Assembly (NCBI GenBank): GCA_934234185.1
Contig: CAKQHO010000112.1
Location: 1 to 11,232, forward strand
Direction: 5' to 3'
From: an uncultured Psychrobacillus sp.
GTDB lineage: Bacteria; Bacillota; Bacilli; Bacillales_A; Planococcaceae
Length of the DNA stretch: 11,232 nt
In this document: one piece after another, positions 5,444 through 11,232 of the stretch
How positions within the stretch are numbered: the first letter of the stretch is position 1
How the letters are laid out: each line of letters opens with the position of its first letter
Notes under the pieces: generated by a model
What the model was told of the DNA's origin: nothing
The model's input: the letters and a program-made list of their open reading frames with translations, nothing else
Database searches by the model: none
Made by a program: the position numbers and the translations under genes

Positions 5444-5979
5444 GAATATTATGTTATTTATTATCCATCGTCATTGCCAATGTGGTAACGGCTAAATTTG
5501 CACCATTAGCGTTTGGACCCTTCATTGTACCGATGGGAACGCTCTTTGTTGGGGCAACCTTCATTTTTAGAGACTTAGTACAAAATAAGTATGGACGAGC
5601 AAAGACTTATGCATTTATTTTTACTGCCCTAACCTTATCGGCCATTATCTCCTTTCTACTTGGAGATACCCTAATGATCGTAGCAGCTTCTGCTCTATCC
5701 TTTGTTATTGCGGAAACAGCAGATACTGAAATATATACTAGATTAAAGCTCCCAATGGCTTGGCGCGTATTTTACAGTGGGATTGTTGGAGGATTTTTAG
5801 ATTCGGTAGTCTTTGTTGTCGTGGGATTAAGTCCACTCGGCGCAGGAATTCTACCATGGGAGGCAGTACCGGCAGCGATAGTTGGGCAAGTTGTGGTGAA
5901 GACGGTTATTCAAACAATTGGCGCCTTGTTACTAAATCAAGCGTATGTAATAAAGGAAAAACGATTAGCTACCCAGTAG
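5440..5979 (+). CDS. VUT/YhhQ-family probable queuosine-precursor transporter
   Basis: A 179-residue, highly hydrophobic protein with about six predicted membrane segments. Family signs of VUT-1/YhhQ (DUF165) are the N-terminal SIVIANVVTAKFAPL and FIFRDLVQNKYGRAKTY in the second third. SGIVGGFLDSVVFVVVGLSP and GQVVVKTVIQTIGALL follow. E. coli YhhQ of this family imports preQ0 and preQ1. Here the RDxxxxxxG variant replaces the D..xEkYG form, so substrate identity is inferred from family and context. ATG 5440 overlaps the queC stop as ATGA, with AAGGGAG at 5426-5432, so the two are probably translationally coupled. The gene is controlled by preQ1 riboswitch 2 with queC. I see no strong terminator behind it; only a small GAAAG/CTTTC hairpin (5984-5997) follows. 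Confidence 0.88.
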   Translation: MRILCYLLSIVIANVVTAKFAPLAFGPFIVPMGTLFVGATFIFRDLVQNKYGRAKTYAFIFTALTLSAIISFLLGDTLMIVAASALSFVIAETADTEIYTRLKLPMAWRVFYSGIVGGFLDSVVFVVVGLSPLGAGILPWEAVPAAIVGQVVVKTVIQTIGALLLNQAYVIKEKRLATQ

Positions 5980-6023
5980 AAGCGAAAGGGTTCTTTCAAA
6001 CTAAACTCCCTCCACTTTTATAG

Positions 6024-6029
6024 TATAAT
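6024..6029 (+). promoter_or_regulatory. Candidate -10 box for the sensor kinase gene
   Basis: A perfect TATAAT lies 35 nt before the kinase start codon. No good -35 is visible 16-18 nt upstream (CTAAAC at best), so the call is weak. If it is not used, the kinase could be read from the queC transcript, which has no strong terminator. Confidence 0.35.
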
Positions 6030-6064
6030 ATTAATATCTTATTAATAGACAAGGATTCTGCTAA

Positions 6065-7372
6065 ATGAAAAGCTTTAAAATAAGACTGATTATTGGATTG
6101 TCAGCAATTCTTCTTCTATTTTTTTTAAGTATAAATATTTATACTTCTTATATAAAAATAATAGAAACGGTAGAGGAGTCGATAGCTAATCAAAGCTTAG
6201 AAGCAGCAAAGTCAATCGCTTCAGATTTGAATTTATCAACTTATCAAAAATTCTTAGAAAACCCAGAGAAGAATGAATACTATGAGGAAATAAATAATTA
6301 TTTAAATGATGCAAGAAAAAAGCTGGGAGTTCTACATGTTTATACTCTACAGATAGACAGCCCTTACGTATCAAAAGCAATGGTAGTGGGTGGTCCTAAG
6401 AAAACGGAGAACACCTTCCAAATAGGAGATGCTTGTACAGTACCGTCAGAGGATGTAAAGAAAGCATATGAGGGGAAAACCTTTGTTACAAAAATGATTG
6501 AGGATCCTGATTATGGAGACTACATGTCAGTTGGTGCCCCTATTAGAGATAAGGGAAACAAAATTGTTGGCTATATAGGAATTGATATTAGTGTCGAATC
6601 GTTAAATTCTATAAAGGCAGAGGTTATTAAAAGTAATGTTCCTCTGTTTATTTTTAATGGGCTCTTTATTTTGATCGTACTAGGATCATTCGTCGCCATC
6701 CAAAGATGGTATAAAAAGGAAGTGCAAAAGGAAGTTGGCTATACAGAGGATACATATCAAACAGAGATGAGAATGTTAATAGCCTCTGTAGCTTCTTTTC
6801 GCCATGATTATATAAATCATATGCAGGTTTTACATGGTCTTTTAAAGCTAGGGGCATCGGACAAGGCATTACAATATTTAAACAGCCTTGTGAATGAGGT
6901 ACAGCCGCTTAATACAGCTAGCTCTTTATCTAAACATCATGGTCTCTCCATTTTATTGCAAATAAAAAAACTGGCTGCTCAGAATCATCATATAAAAATG
7001 GAGCTATTTGTTTCTGAGGACTCCTTTAGCAGTATGAAAACAACGGATCTTATAAAAGTTTTGTCTAACCTAATAGATAATGCGATTGAGGCAACGATTG
7101 AACTGCCTGAAACAGAGCGCTTTATTTCTATTAAATGTGAGGCAGACGATACTCATTATACATTTACTATTGAAAATACAGGTCCGATAATCGAAAACTA
7201 TGAAGATATTTTTAAACAAGGCTTCTCGACAAAAAGGGCAGTTGCAAATGAGGTAAGGGGGCAAGGTCTCTTCATAGTGAAAGAAGTAGTCAATAAATAT
7301 GGTGGTGCTATTACATTTAGCTCAGTTACAACATTTAAAACAACTGCTGTTGTGAAAATTCCAAAGAAATAG
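6065..7372 (+). CDS. Sensor histidine kinase with extracellular Cache-like domain (orphan)
   Basis: A 435-residue membrane kinase. Membrane segments at about 8-28 and 191-212 bracket an extracellular domain. Its end, GAPIRDKGNKIVGYIGIDIS (158-176), is typical of Cache/PAS-like ligand sensors. The cytoplasmic part starts with an H-box FRHDYINHMQVL (phospho-acceptor His247), of the Spo0B-type helical-dimer class also seen in AgrC- and CitA/DcuS-like kinases. The ATPase domain follows, with N-box NLIDNAIEA (335-343) and G-box RGQGLFIVKEVV (398-409). All catalytic motifs look intact. The start is ATG 6065, 9 nt after AAGGA (6051-6055). No response regulator gene lies beside it, and a terminator overlaps its stop codon, so its partner must be elsewhere. 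The signal sensed cannot be told from sequence. The pathway is unknown. Confidence 0.92.
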   Translation: MKSFKIRLIIGLSAILLLFFLSINIYTSYIKIIETVEESIANQSLEAAKSIASDLNLSTYQKFLENPEKNEYYEEINNYLNDARKKLGVLHVYTLQIDSPYVSKAMVVGGPKKTENTFQIGDACTVPSEDVKKAYEGKTFVTKMIEDPDYGDYMSVGAPIRDKGNKIVGYIGIDISVESLNSIKAEVIKSNVPLFIFNGLFILIVLGSFVAIQRWYKKEVQKEVGYTEDTYQTEMRMLIASVASFRHDYINHMQVLHGLLKLGASDKALQYLNSLVNEVQPLNTASSLSKHHGLSILLQIKKLAAQNHHIKMELFVSEDSFSSMKTTDLIKVLSNLIDNAIEATIELPETERFISIKCEADDTHYTFTIENTGPIIENYEDIFKQGFSTKRAVANEVRGQGLFIVKEVVNKYGGAITFSSVTTFKTTAVVKIPKK

Positions 7373-7396
7373 CTCCCTTAGGTAGGGGGCTTTTTT
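7371..7396 (+). terminator. Intrinsic terminator of the sensor kinase gene
   Basis: AGCTCCCT (7371-7378) pairs with AGGGGGCT (7384-7391), one G-U pair, loop TAGGT, then five more T. The stem begins inside the TAG stop codon. Confidence 0.88.
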
Positions 7397-7495
7397 AGAT
7401 AAATAGGTACATAAAATGTTGCACCATGAACCCATTCTACCTTATGACACTTTTCTGATGATGTTTTCTCTCTGATTCTGATATCAAGAATGTAG

Positions 7496-7535
7496 AAAAT
7501 GTAGACAAATTCATAAATGATTTTGTCTACATTTT
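7496..7535 (-). terminator. Terminator of the minus-strand lipoprotein gene
   Basis: A perfect 14-bp stem pairs AAAATGTAGACAAA (7496-7509) with TTTGTCTACATTTT (7522-7535), loop 12 nt. It begins 4 nt past the lipoprotein stop and ends in TTTT on the minus strand. On the plus strand it is followed by TAATTT, so it could stop read-through from both sides. Confidence 0.85.
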
Positions 7536-7539
7536 TAAT

Positions 7540-8178
7540 TTATTGCTCAATAATAGATACTGATTCGGTTATAGTATTATAGACACCTAAATATTTTTCA
7601 TAGTCATCAGGGTGACTAGCATAGGTAAAAACATATGCTTTCTCCCCGTGGATAAAAGTTCGTTGATTTAGCTGTGCTCCTTGCTCTTCATTAAAACTGA
7701 TTGCTTCATTCCATTCAATTCCATTCACATCATGATATTCAAGACTAGAATAATCAAAACCAGTAAGAGCGGTAGCAGCATCCATATATTCTTGTAAAGT
7801 CATAGGACTAGGCAATTGTTCTACCACAATATTGAAGTTAGAACGATCCACTTCGTCTAATAAATAAAGTATTGCAGGAAGACCTTGATCAGGGATATCT
7901 ACCTGCTCTGCTCCTTCAGGTAAATAATAGCTAATTCCTTCAAATTCAGCATGTCCTTCTGGTACCTCTGCTGTTTGCTTTTCTTGCTCATCTTCTTTAA
8001 CTACTGCCTGTTCTTCTTCTACTTTCTCTACATTAGTATCAGCTGAAGCTTCTTCTACTAATTCCACTTCGGCGTCTAATATTGATTCCTTAGCACCTTC
8101 TTCATTGTTCGAATCAGAACAACCTGATAAAACTACAGCACCAAAAAATAAACCTGTCATTACCTTTTTTAATGACAT
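7540..8178 (-). CDS. Lipoprotein of unknown function
   Basis: A 212-residue exported lipoprotein. The signal peptide MSLKKVMTGLFFGAVVLSGC ends in a lipobox LSGC with Cys20 as the lipidated residue. Residues 21-75 form a strongly acidic, Glu-rich, probably disordered linker. The C-terminal domain (about 76-212) has FEGISYYLPEGAEQV, a sleeya-like MTLQEYMDAATAL stretch, VNGIEWNEAISF and KAYVFTYASHPDDYEKY. This arrangement recalls PsbP/DcrB/Mog1-like folds, but that is inference from pattern only. GAGGAG (8186-8191) is 7 nt upstream of the start. The gene is monocistronic, convergent with the sensor kinase and divergent from splA. It should be anchored on the outer face of the membrane. No function can be assigned. 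Confidence 0.85.
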   Translation of the reverse strand: MSLKKVMTGLFFGAVVLSGCSDSNNEEGAKESILDAEVELVEEASADTNVEKVEEEQAVVKEDEQEKQTAEVPEGHAEFEGISYYLPEGAEQVDIPDQGLPAILYLLDEVDRSNFNIVVEQLPSPMTLQEYMDAATALTGFDYSSLEYHDVNGIEWNEAISFNEEQGAQLNQRTFIHGEKAYVFTYASHPDDYEKYLGVYNTITESVSIIEQ

Positions 8179-8253
8179 TTCTCCACTCCTCTACAATTAA
8201 TTTGTCTGTTTCATCTTTTTTGAAAAATATAGAGAAACAATGTAACTTACTAT

Positions 8254-8271
8254 CTATATTCACTAATATAG
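8254..8271. repeat. Perfect inverted repeat between the lipoprotein and splA genes
   Basis: CTATATT (8254-8260) and AATATAG (8265-8271) are perfect inverted arms with a 4-nt spacer. They lie about 75 nt upstream of the lipoprotein start. The arrangement suits an operator for that gene, but AT-rich sequence yields such repeats by chance. Confidence 0.3.
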
Positions 8272-8282
8272 GAATATTGAAA

Positions 8283-8301
8283 CTTATTTTTTGAAAATAA
8301 G
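8283..8301. repeat. Second inverted repeat in the same divergent spacer
   Basis: CTTATTTT (8283-8290) and AAAATAAG (8294-8301) are perfect inverted arms with a 3-nt spacer. AAAATAAG occurs again at 8306-8313 as a direct copy. No T-run makes it a terminator. It might be an operator; confidence is low because of the AT richness. Confidence 0.3.
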
Positions 8302-8462
8302 GGAAAAAATAAGAGAGTTTAAATTAGTTGAGAAAAAAACAAAACATGTACCTTAGGCAGAAAATCTAAAGAAAAAATACAGCTAATTAGTCTTACGCAG
8401 GTATTCCTTGGATACATAATTTTTTCCATAAAGGATAAGCTAAAGAAAAATTGGAGGGGATT

Positions 8463-8690
8463 ATGGTGTATCAAAACTATTCAGCAGGAGATATTGTATA
8501 TATCTTTTATAGGAATCCGCATATACAAAACGTTGCAAATATTCAAGAGGCCGCTGTTGTAAAGCACCCAGAACAACCAGAAGAGCTAGCGCTTTTTTTA
8601 TACGAAACCTATTATCCTTTAACTCAGGATATGGCAATTTATACAAGTGAAATGGAAGCTGAGCTGGCATATCGTCAGTATTTCCAGTGA
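8463..8690 (+). CDS. splA: SplA, regulator of spore photoproduct lyase expression
   Basis: In Bacillus subtilis, SplA is a small TRAP-like protein that lowers expression of the splAB operon in the forespore. This 75-residue protein matches it along its length, with AGDIVYIFYRNPH, NVANIQEAAVVKHPEQPEEL and ALFLYETYYPL. The start is best put at ATG 8463, with GGAGG (8453-8457) 5 nt upstream. The next codon GTG 8466 would have better spacing and cannot be excluded. An in-frame TTG at 8451 overlaps the ribosome binding site. The stop codon overlaps the splB ribosome binding site, so the two genes are an operon. In B. subtilis the operon is driven by sigma-G. I could not find a convincing sigma-G promoter here; CATAATT at 8415-8421 is a possible -10. 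Confidence 0.9.
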   Translation: MVYQNYSAGDIVYIFYRNPHIQNVANIQEAAVVKHPEQPEELALFLYETYYPLTQDMAIYTSEMEAELAYRQYFQ

Positions 8691-8700
8691 GGGGAACGAA

Positions 8701-9729
8701 ATGAGAAAGCCGTTTACCCCACAGCTCGTTTATTTTGAACCGAAGGCATTAGATTATCCTTTAGGAAAAGAATTATTGGAGAAGTTTGAGAAAATGGGCA
8801 AGGAAATTCGCTATACAACCTCTCATAATCAGGTACGTGATCTACCTGGAGAAAGTGATTTCCAAAAATATCGAATAGCAAAATCTACTTTAGTAGTGGG
8901 CATAAGAAAGACACTTAAATTTGATACGTCGAAGCCATCTGCGGAGTACGCTATCCCCTTTGCAACAGGCTGTATGGGACACTGCCATTACTGTTATCTG
9001 CAGACTACAATGGGGAGCAAGCCTTATATACGAACATATGTAAATGTAGAGGAAATATTGGAAAAGGCAGATGAATATATTGCAGAGCGAGCACCTGAAA
9101 TTACCCGTTTTGAAGCATCTTGTACCTCTGATATTGTGGGACTAGACCATCTAACACACACGCTAAAGAGAGCCATTGAACATTTTGGGCAAACGGAATT
9201 AGGAAGATTACGATTCGTGACGAAGTTTCATTTTGTAGAACATTTACTTGATGCTAAGCACAATGGACACACGAGATTTCGTTTCAGTATAAATGCTGAC
9301 TATGTTATTAAAAACTTTGAGCCAGGTACTTCTCCTTTGGATAAACGGATTGAGGCTGCTGGCAAGGTTGCGCGGGCGGGCTATCCATTAGGATTCATAG
9401 TTGCGCCAATCTATTTACATGAAGGATGGGAAGAGGGCTACTATCACATGTTTGAACGTTTGGATGCAGAACTCCCAAAGGATGCGAGAGATGATATTAC
9501 CTTTGAATTTATTCAACACCGATTTACAAGGCCAGCTAAAAAAGTAATTGAAAAGAATTATCCTATGACTAAGCTTGAGCTGGATGAAGAGGCTCGTAGA
9601 ATAAAGTGGGGAAAGTACGGAATCAATAAGTTTATCTACCAAAAGGAAGAGGAAGAAGACATCAAGGAACATCTGTATAAATATATGGAAAAATTCTTCC
9701 CAAATGCTAAGCTAGAATATTTTACATGA
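8701..9729 (+). CDS. splB: Spore photoproduct lyase (radical SAM DNA repair)
   Basis: SplB is a radical SAM enzyme that directly reverts the thymine dimer of UV-irradiated spores (5-thyminyl-5,6-dihydrothymine) during germination. The 342-residue protein has the length of the Bacillus subtilis enzyme. The iron-sulfur cluster motif CMGHCHYC gives Cys91, Cys95 and Cys98. The active-site cysteine is Cys141 in EASCTSD. These numbers equal the published Bacillus positions. DITFEFIQHRFT and the C-terminal helical part are also family-typical. The start is ATG 8701, with GAGGGG (8689-8694) about 6 nt upstream. An upstream in-frame ATG at 8647 lies within splA and would add 18 residues foreign to the family. 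splB follows splA by 10 nt and ends in the convergent terminator. Confidence 0.97.
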   Translation: MRKPFTPQLVYFEPKALDYPLGKELLEKFEKMGKEIRYTTSHNQVRDLPGESDFQKYRIAKSTLVVGIRKTLKFDTSKPSAEYAIPFATGCMGHCHYCYLQTTMGSKPYIRTYVNVEEILEKADEYIAERAPEITRFEASCTSDIVGLDHLTHTLKRAIEHFGQTELGRLRFVTKFHFVEHLLDAKHNGHTRFRFSINADYVIKNFEPGTSPLDKRIEAAGKVARAGYPLGFIVAPIYLHEGWEEGYYHMFERLDAELPKDARDDITFEFIQHRFTRPAKKVIEKNYPMTKLELDEEARRIKWGKYGINKFIYQKEEEEDIKEHLYKYMEKFFPNAKLEYFT

Positions 9730-9755
9730 AAAAGGGCTCTTTAAAGGCCCTTTTT
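9729..9755. terminator. Bidirectional terminator shared by splB and the peptidase gene
   Basis: AAAAAGGGC (9729-9737) and GCCCTTTTT (9747-9755) form a 9-bp stem with a 9-nt loop. The A and T runs give a U-tract on either strand. The hairpin begins on the last base of the splB stop codon and ends inside the peptidase stop codon (minus strand, 9754-9756). Confidence 0.9.
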
Positions 9756-10944
9756 AAATGTATAATCCTGCTAAAAAAATTCCTAGTGCCTCTTGGTAAA
9801 TTTCATCAAATTGAGAAAGAGGTAAAGGGTTAGTCCCTTTCCCTAGTTCAATAGTAAATCCAGGTCTGCGCCAATCTTGAATAAACCAGTCTTTATAACC
9901 CGCATAGCTACCGGCAGATTCTATAGGCTGGTAACCACTTACTCTACTAAACTCCGCTGCAATTTCTTGGGATTGGGGAGGCTCTAATCCTTCAAAGCCA
10001 TAGTATATGACTTCCCCTTGCGTATGAAAGGGTACAACTATGACAAAATCTTTTTCCCTTGTTAAATCAGCAATTGCAATTGCCTCAGGCTCTGTTAAAG
10101 GTGCTTCTCCTCCGTAATCTCTTGGTCCAGGTGTCTTGGGATTACGATCTCTTTCAAGCTCCCAATTAGCTGGGAATTGGTCGTTTAAATCTACTCCTCG
10201 GATATTTGCTTTCCAATCAGAAAAGTCTACGCTTCCATTATTCCATTTTATTATATTGCTTCTGTATGGCTCTTCAGTAGGTGGACCATTTAATACTAGA
10301 TCTACTCCATCCGGATTTACCATCGGAACAATGGATAAATTCGTTTGTTCGTATAGAGGTGCTGTTACTAAACCGCGAATAGTTTCTTGATTGGTCAATG
10401 AAAGTAAGTAATCATTTAAAAACGTGAGTAAAATAGGAGTAGTAATCCATTCATTTGCATGAAAGGAGCCATTATAGTGGATAGGCTTATCTCCAGCTCC
10501 TACTTGGATCTCTGGTATTTCCTTACCTAAAACAGAGCTTCCGATTGATCTTACTTCTATAAATGGATAGATTTCCTGCAATTCTTTAATATCTTGTCTC
10601 ATTGTTTCATAATCATAATTTTGCCTTCCATCTACTATACGAGCAGTAACTCTTTTGGGAAGTAAGATACGCATTCCTGTCTGAAGGCTAGTTGGCTGAA
10701 GAGTTTGATTTAAAAGTATAATTGTATCGAGAGGTAGGCCTCTATCTTCAGCAATCGACCAAAAGGAATCGCCAGGCATTACTACATAATCCTCACTAAT
10801 ATAGCCTGGTATACGAATTCTTTGCCCAGGTGTCAGTGCTTGTGGGTCCACACTGGTATTTGATTGAATAATTAGCTGTATGGGAATATTAAAAAGCTGA
10901 CTGTAGTACCAAAGTGAATCTCCGGGTCTGACGTAAACATCCAT
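9754..10944 (-). CDS. Gamma-D-glutamyl-meso-diaminopimelate peptidase (LysM-M14, ENP1-type)
   Basis: The enzyme cuts the bond between D-glutamate and meso-diaminopimelate in peptidoglycan stem peptides and is linked to sporulation in Lysinibacillus sphaericus (endopeptidase I). The 396-residue protein has two LysM repeats (about 2-46, VRPGDSLWYYSQLF; and 52-96, VVMPGDSFWSIAE). An M14 zinc carboxypeptidase domain follows. Zinc ligands His162 and Glu165 lie in FHANE, His307 lies in VPFHTQGE, Tyr347 is present, and the catalytic Glu366 lies in FTIELGKG. These numbers and the length agree with what I recall of the L. sphaericus enzyme. No signal peptide is seen, which fits a cytosolic spore or mother-cell protein. 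The start follows GGTGGAG (10949-10955) by 4 nt, and an overlapping AAAGGTGG offers better spacing. The upstream sequence carries CATATACT (10979-10986, minus), close to a sigma-E -10, and also TATATAAT. Confidence 0.95.
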   Translation of the reverse strand: MDVYVRPGDSLWYYSQLFNIPIQLIIQSNTSVDPQALTPGQRIRIPGYISEDYVVMPGDSFWSIAEDRGLPLDTIILLNQTLQPTSLQTGMRILLPKRVTARIVDGRQNYDYETMRQDIKELQEIYPFIEVRSIGSSVLGKEIPEIQVGAGDKPIHYNGSFHANEWITTPILLTFLNDYLLSLTNQETIRGLVTAPLYEQTNLSIVPMVNPDGVDLVLNGPPTEEPYRSNIIKWNNGSVDFSDWKANIRGVDLNDQFPANWELERDRNPKTPGPRDYGGEAPLTEPEAIAIADLTREKDFVIVVPFHTQGEVIYYGFEGLEPPQSQEIAAEFSRVSGYQPIESAGSYAGYKDWFIQDWRRPGFTIELGKGTNPLPLSQFDEIYQEALGIFLAGLYI

Positions 10945-11063
10945 TTCACTCCACCTTTTTTAAAACGTTCATTATATAAGTATATGAAGGTAATGGTATT
11001 TTGGATTATGGGTATGGGATCTTAGGCTTTGAAGATGGGTTAATAGCGTCTAGACATAGTAAT

Positions 11064-11100
11064 AAGGAAAGAGCATAGAAGAAGTCTACGCTCTTTCCTT
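11064..11100. terminator. Long hairpin, probably a terminator for a gene beyond the right edge
   Basis: AAGGAAAGAGC (11064-11074) pairs perfectly with GCTCTTTCCTT (11090-11100). Inside, TAGA and TCTA add four pairs after a one-base mismatch. TATTTTG follows on the plus strand. It lies far from the peptidase start, so it may end a minus-strand gene coming from the right. Confidence 0.5.
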
Positions 11101-11146
11101 TATTTTGTACAAAGATAAGAAAGTATATAATTTCTCAGCTATTATT

Positions 11147-11232
11147 GTCCAGCTTCAGCGCCTTGCCCCTCGAGGTCAAATGGGTGCCGGCTGTGGTGGC
11201 TGGGGAGCTGCCTCCTCGCCGTCCCCCATTTG
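11147..11232. repeat. GC-rich dispersed-repeat-like element, cut by the window end
   Basis: From GTCCAGCTTCAGCGCC onward the sequence is abruptly GC-rich, in sharp contrast with the AT-rich surroundings. It ends with CTCCTCGCCG followed by CCCCCATTTG. GTCCAGCTtCAGCGCC followed by CCCCTCGAG strongly resembles intergenic repeats that I recall from several Bacillaceae genomes. CAAATGGG (11177-11184) pairs with CCCATTTG (11225-11232), so the transcript would fold. No open frame is apparent. The right border lies outside the window. Confidence 0.55.

Noticed and set aside
5760..6023. Plus-strand 87-codon frame overlapping the transporter gene
   Set aside because: It is an out-of-frame shadow of the transporter gene with no ribosome binding site and an unnatural composition.
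8384..8440. Sigma-G promoter for splAB
   Set aside because: CATAATT at 8415-8421 resembles a -10, but no -35 fits at the right spacing, so I do not list it as a feature.
8647..8700. Longer splB start at ATG 8647
   Set aside because: It lies within splA, lacks a ribosome binding site, and adds residues not found in the family; ATG 8701 gives the usual 342 residues.
1..11232. Defence system, CRISPR array, prophage or mobile-element genes
   Set aside because: None of the coding regions matches such families, and no regularly spaced repeats or transposase motifs were seen.

Overview
The window looks like a chromosomal segment of a low-GC, endospore-forming Bacillales bacterium. The AT-rich composition, strong GGAGG-type ribosome binding sites, intrinsic terminators with U-tracts, two class-I preQ1 riboswitches and three spore-linked genes (splA, splB and an ENP1-type peptidase) all point that way. 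The 396-residue peptidase has its catalytic residues at the same positions I recall for the Lysinibacillus sphaericus enzyme. This suggests a relative of Lysinibacillus/Psychrobacillus, but the genus is inference.

Layout, left to right. A truncated DedA-family membrane protein gene (minus strand) runs off the left edge. A small TM2-domain membrane protein follows, with an inverted-repeat leader and its own terminator. About 550 bp without an intact gene then holds what looks like a decayed coding region. Next comes an O6-methylguanine-DNA methyltransferase (ogt), and a 420-bp intergenic stretch with an isolated terminator, a palindrome-bearing promoter and a structured leader. That leader precedes mqo, the FAD-dependent malate:quinone oxidoreductase of the respiratory chain.

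The centre is a queuosine block: a near-consensus promoter, preQ1 riboswitch 1, queF, preQ1 riboswitch 2, then queC and a VUT/YhhQ-type transporter gene that overlap by 4 nt. QueC makes preQ0, QueF reduces it to preQ1, and the membrane protein probably imports queuosine precursors. Each riboswitch is followed by mutually exclusive antiterminator and terminator hairpins, so preQ1 should switch transcription off at two successive points. queD and queE are not in the window.

Right of this are an orphan Cache-type sensor histidine kinase with no response regulator beside it, a minus-strand lipoprotein of unknown function with a convergent terminator, and the divergent spore DNA-repair pair splA-splB. 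splB and the gene for the LysM/M14 gamma-D-glutamyl-meso-diaminopimelate peptidase converge on one hairpin that contains both stop codons. The right edge carries a hairpin and the start of a GC-rich, repeat-like element cut by the window end.

I see no CRISPR array, tRNA, rRNA, insertion sequence, prophage or recognisable defence system. The most interesting feature is the doubled preQ1 control within what appears to be one queuosine transcription unit.
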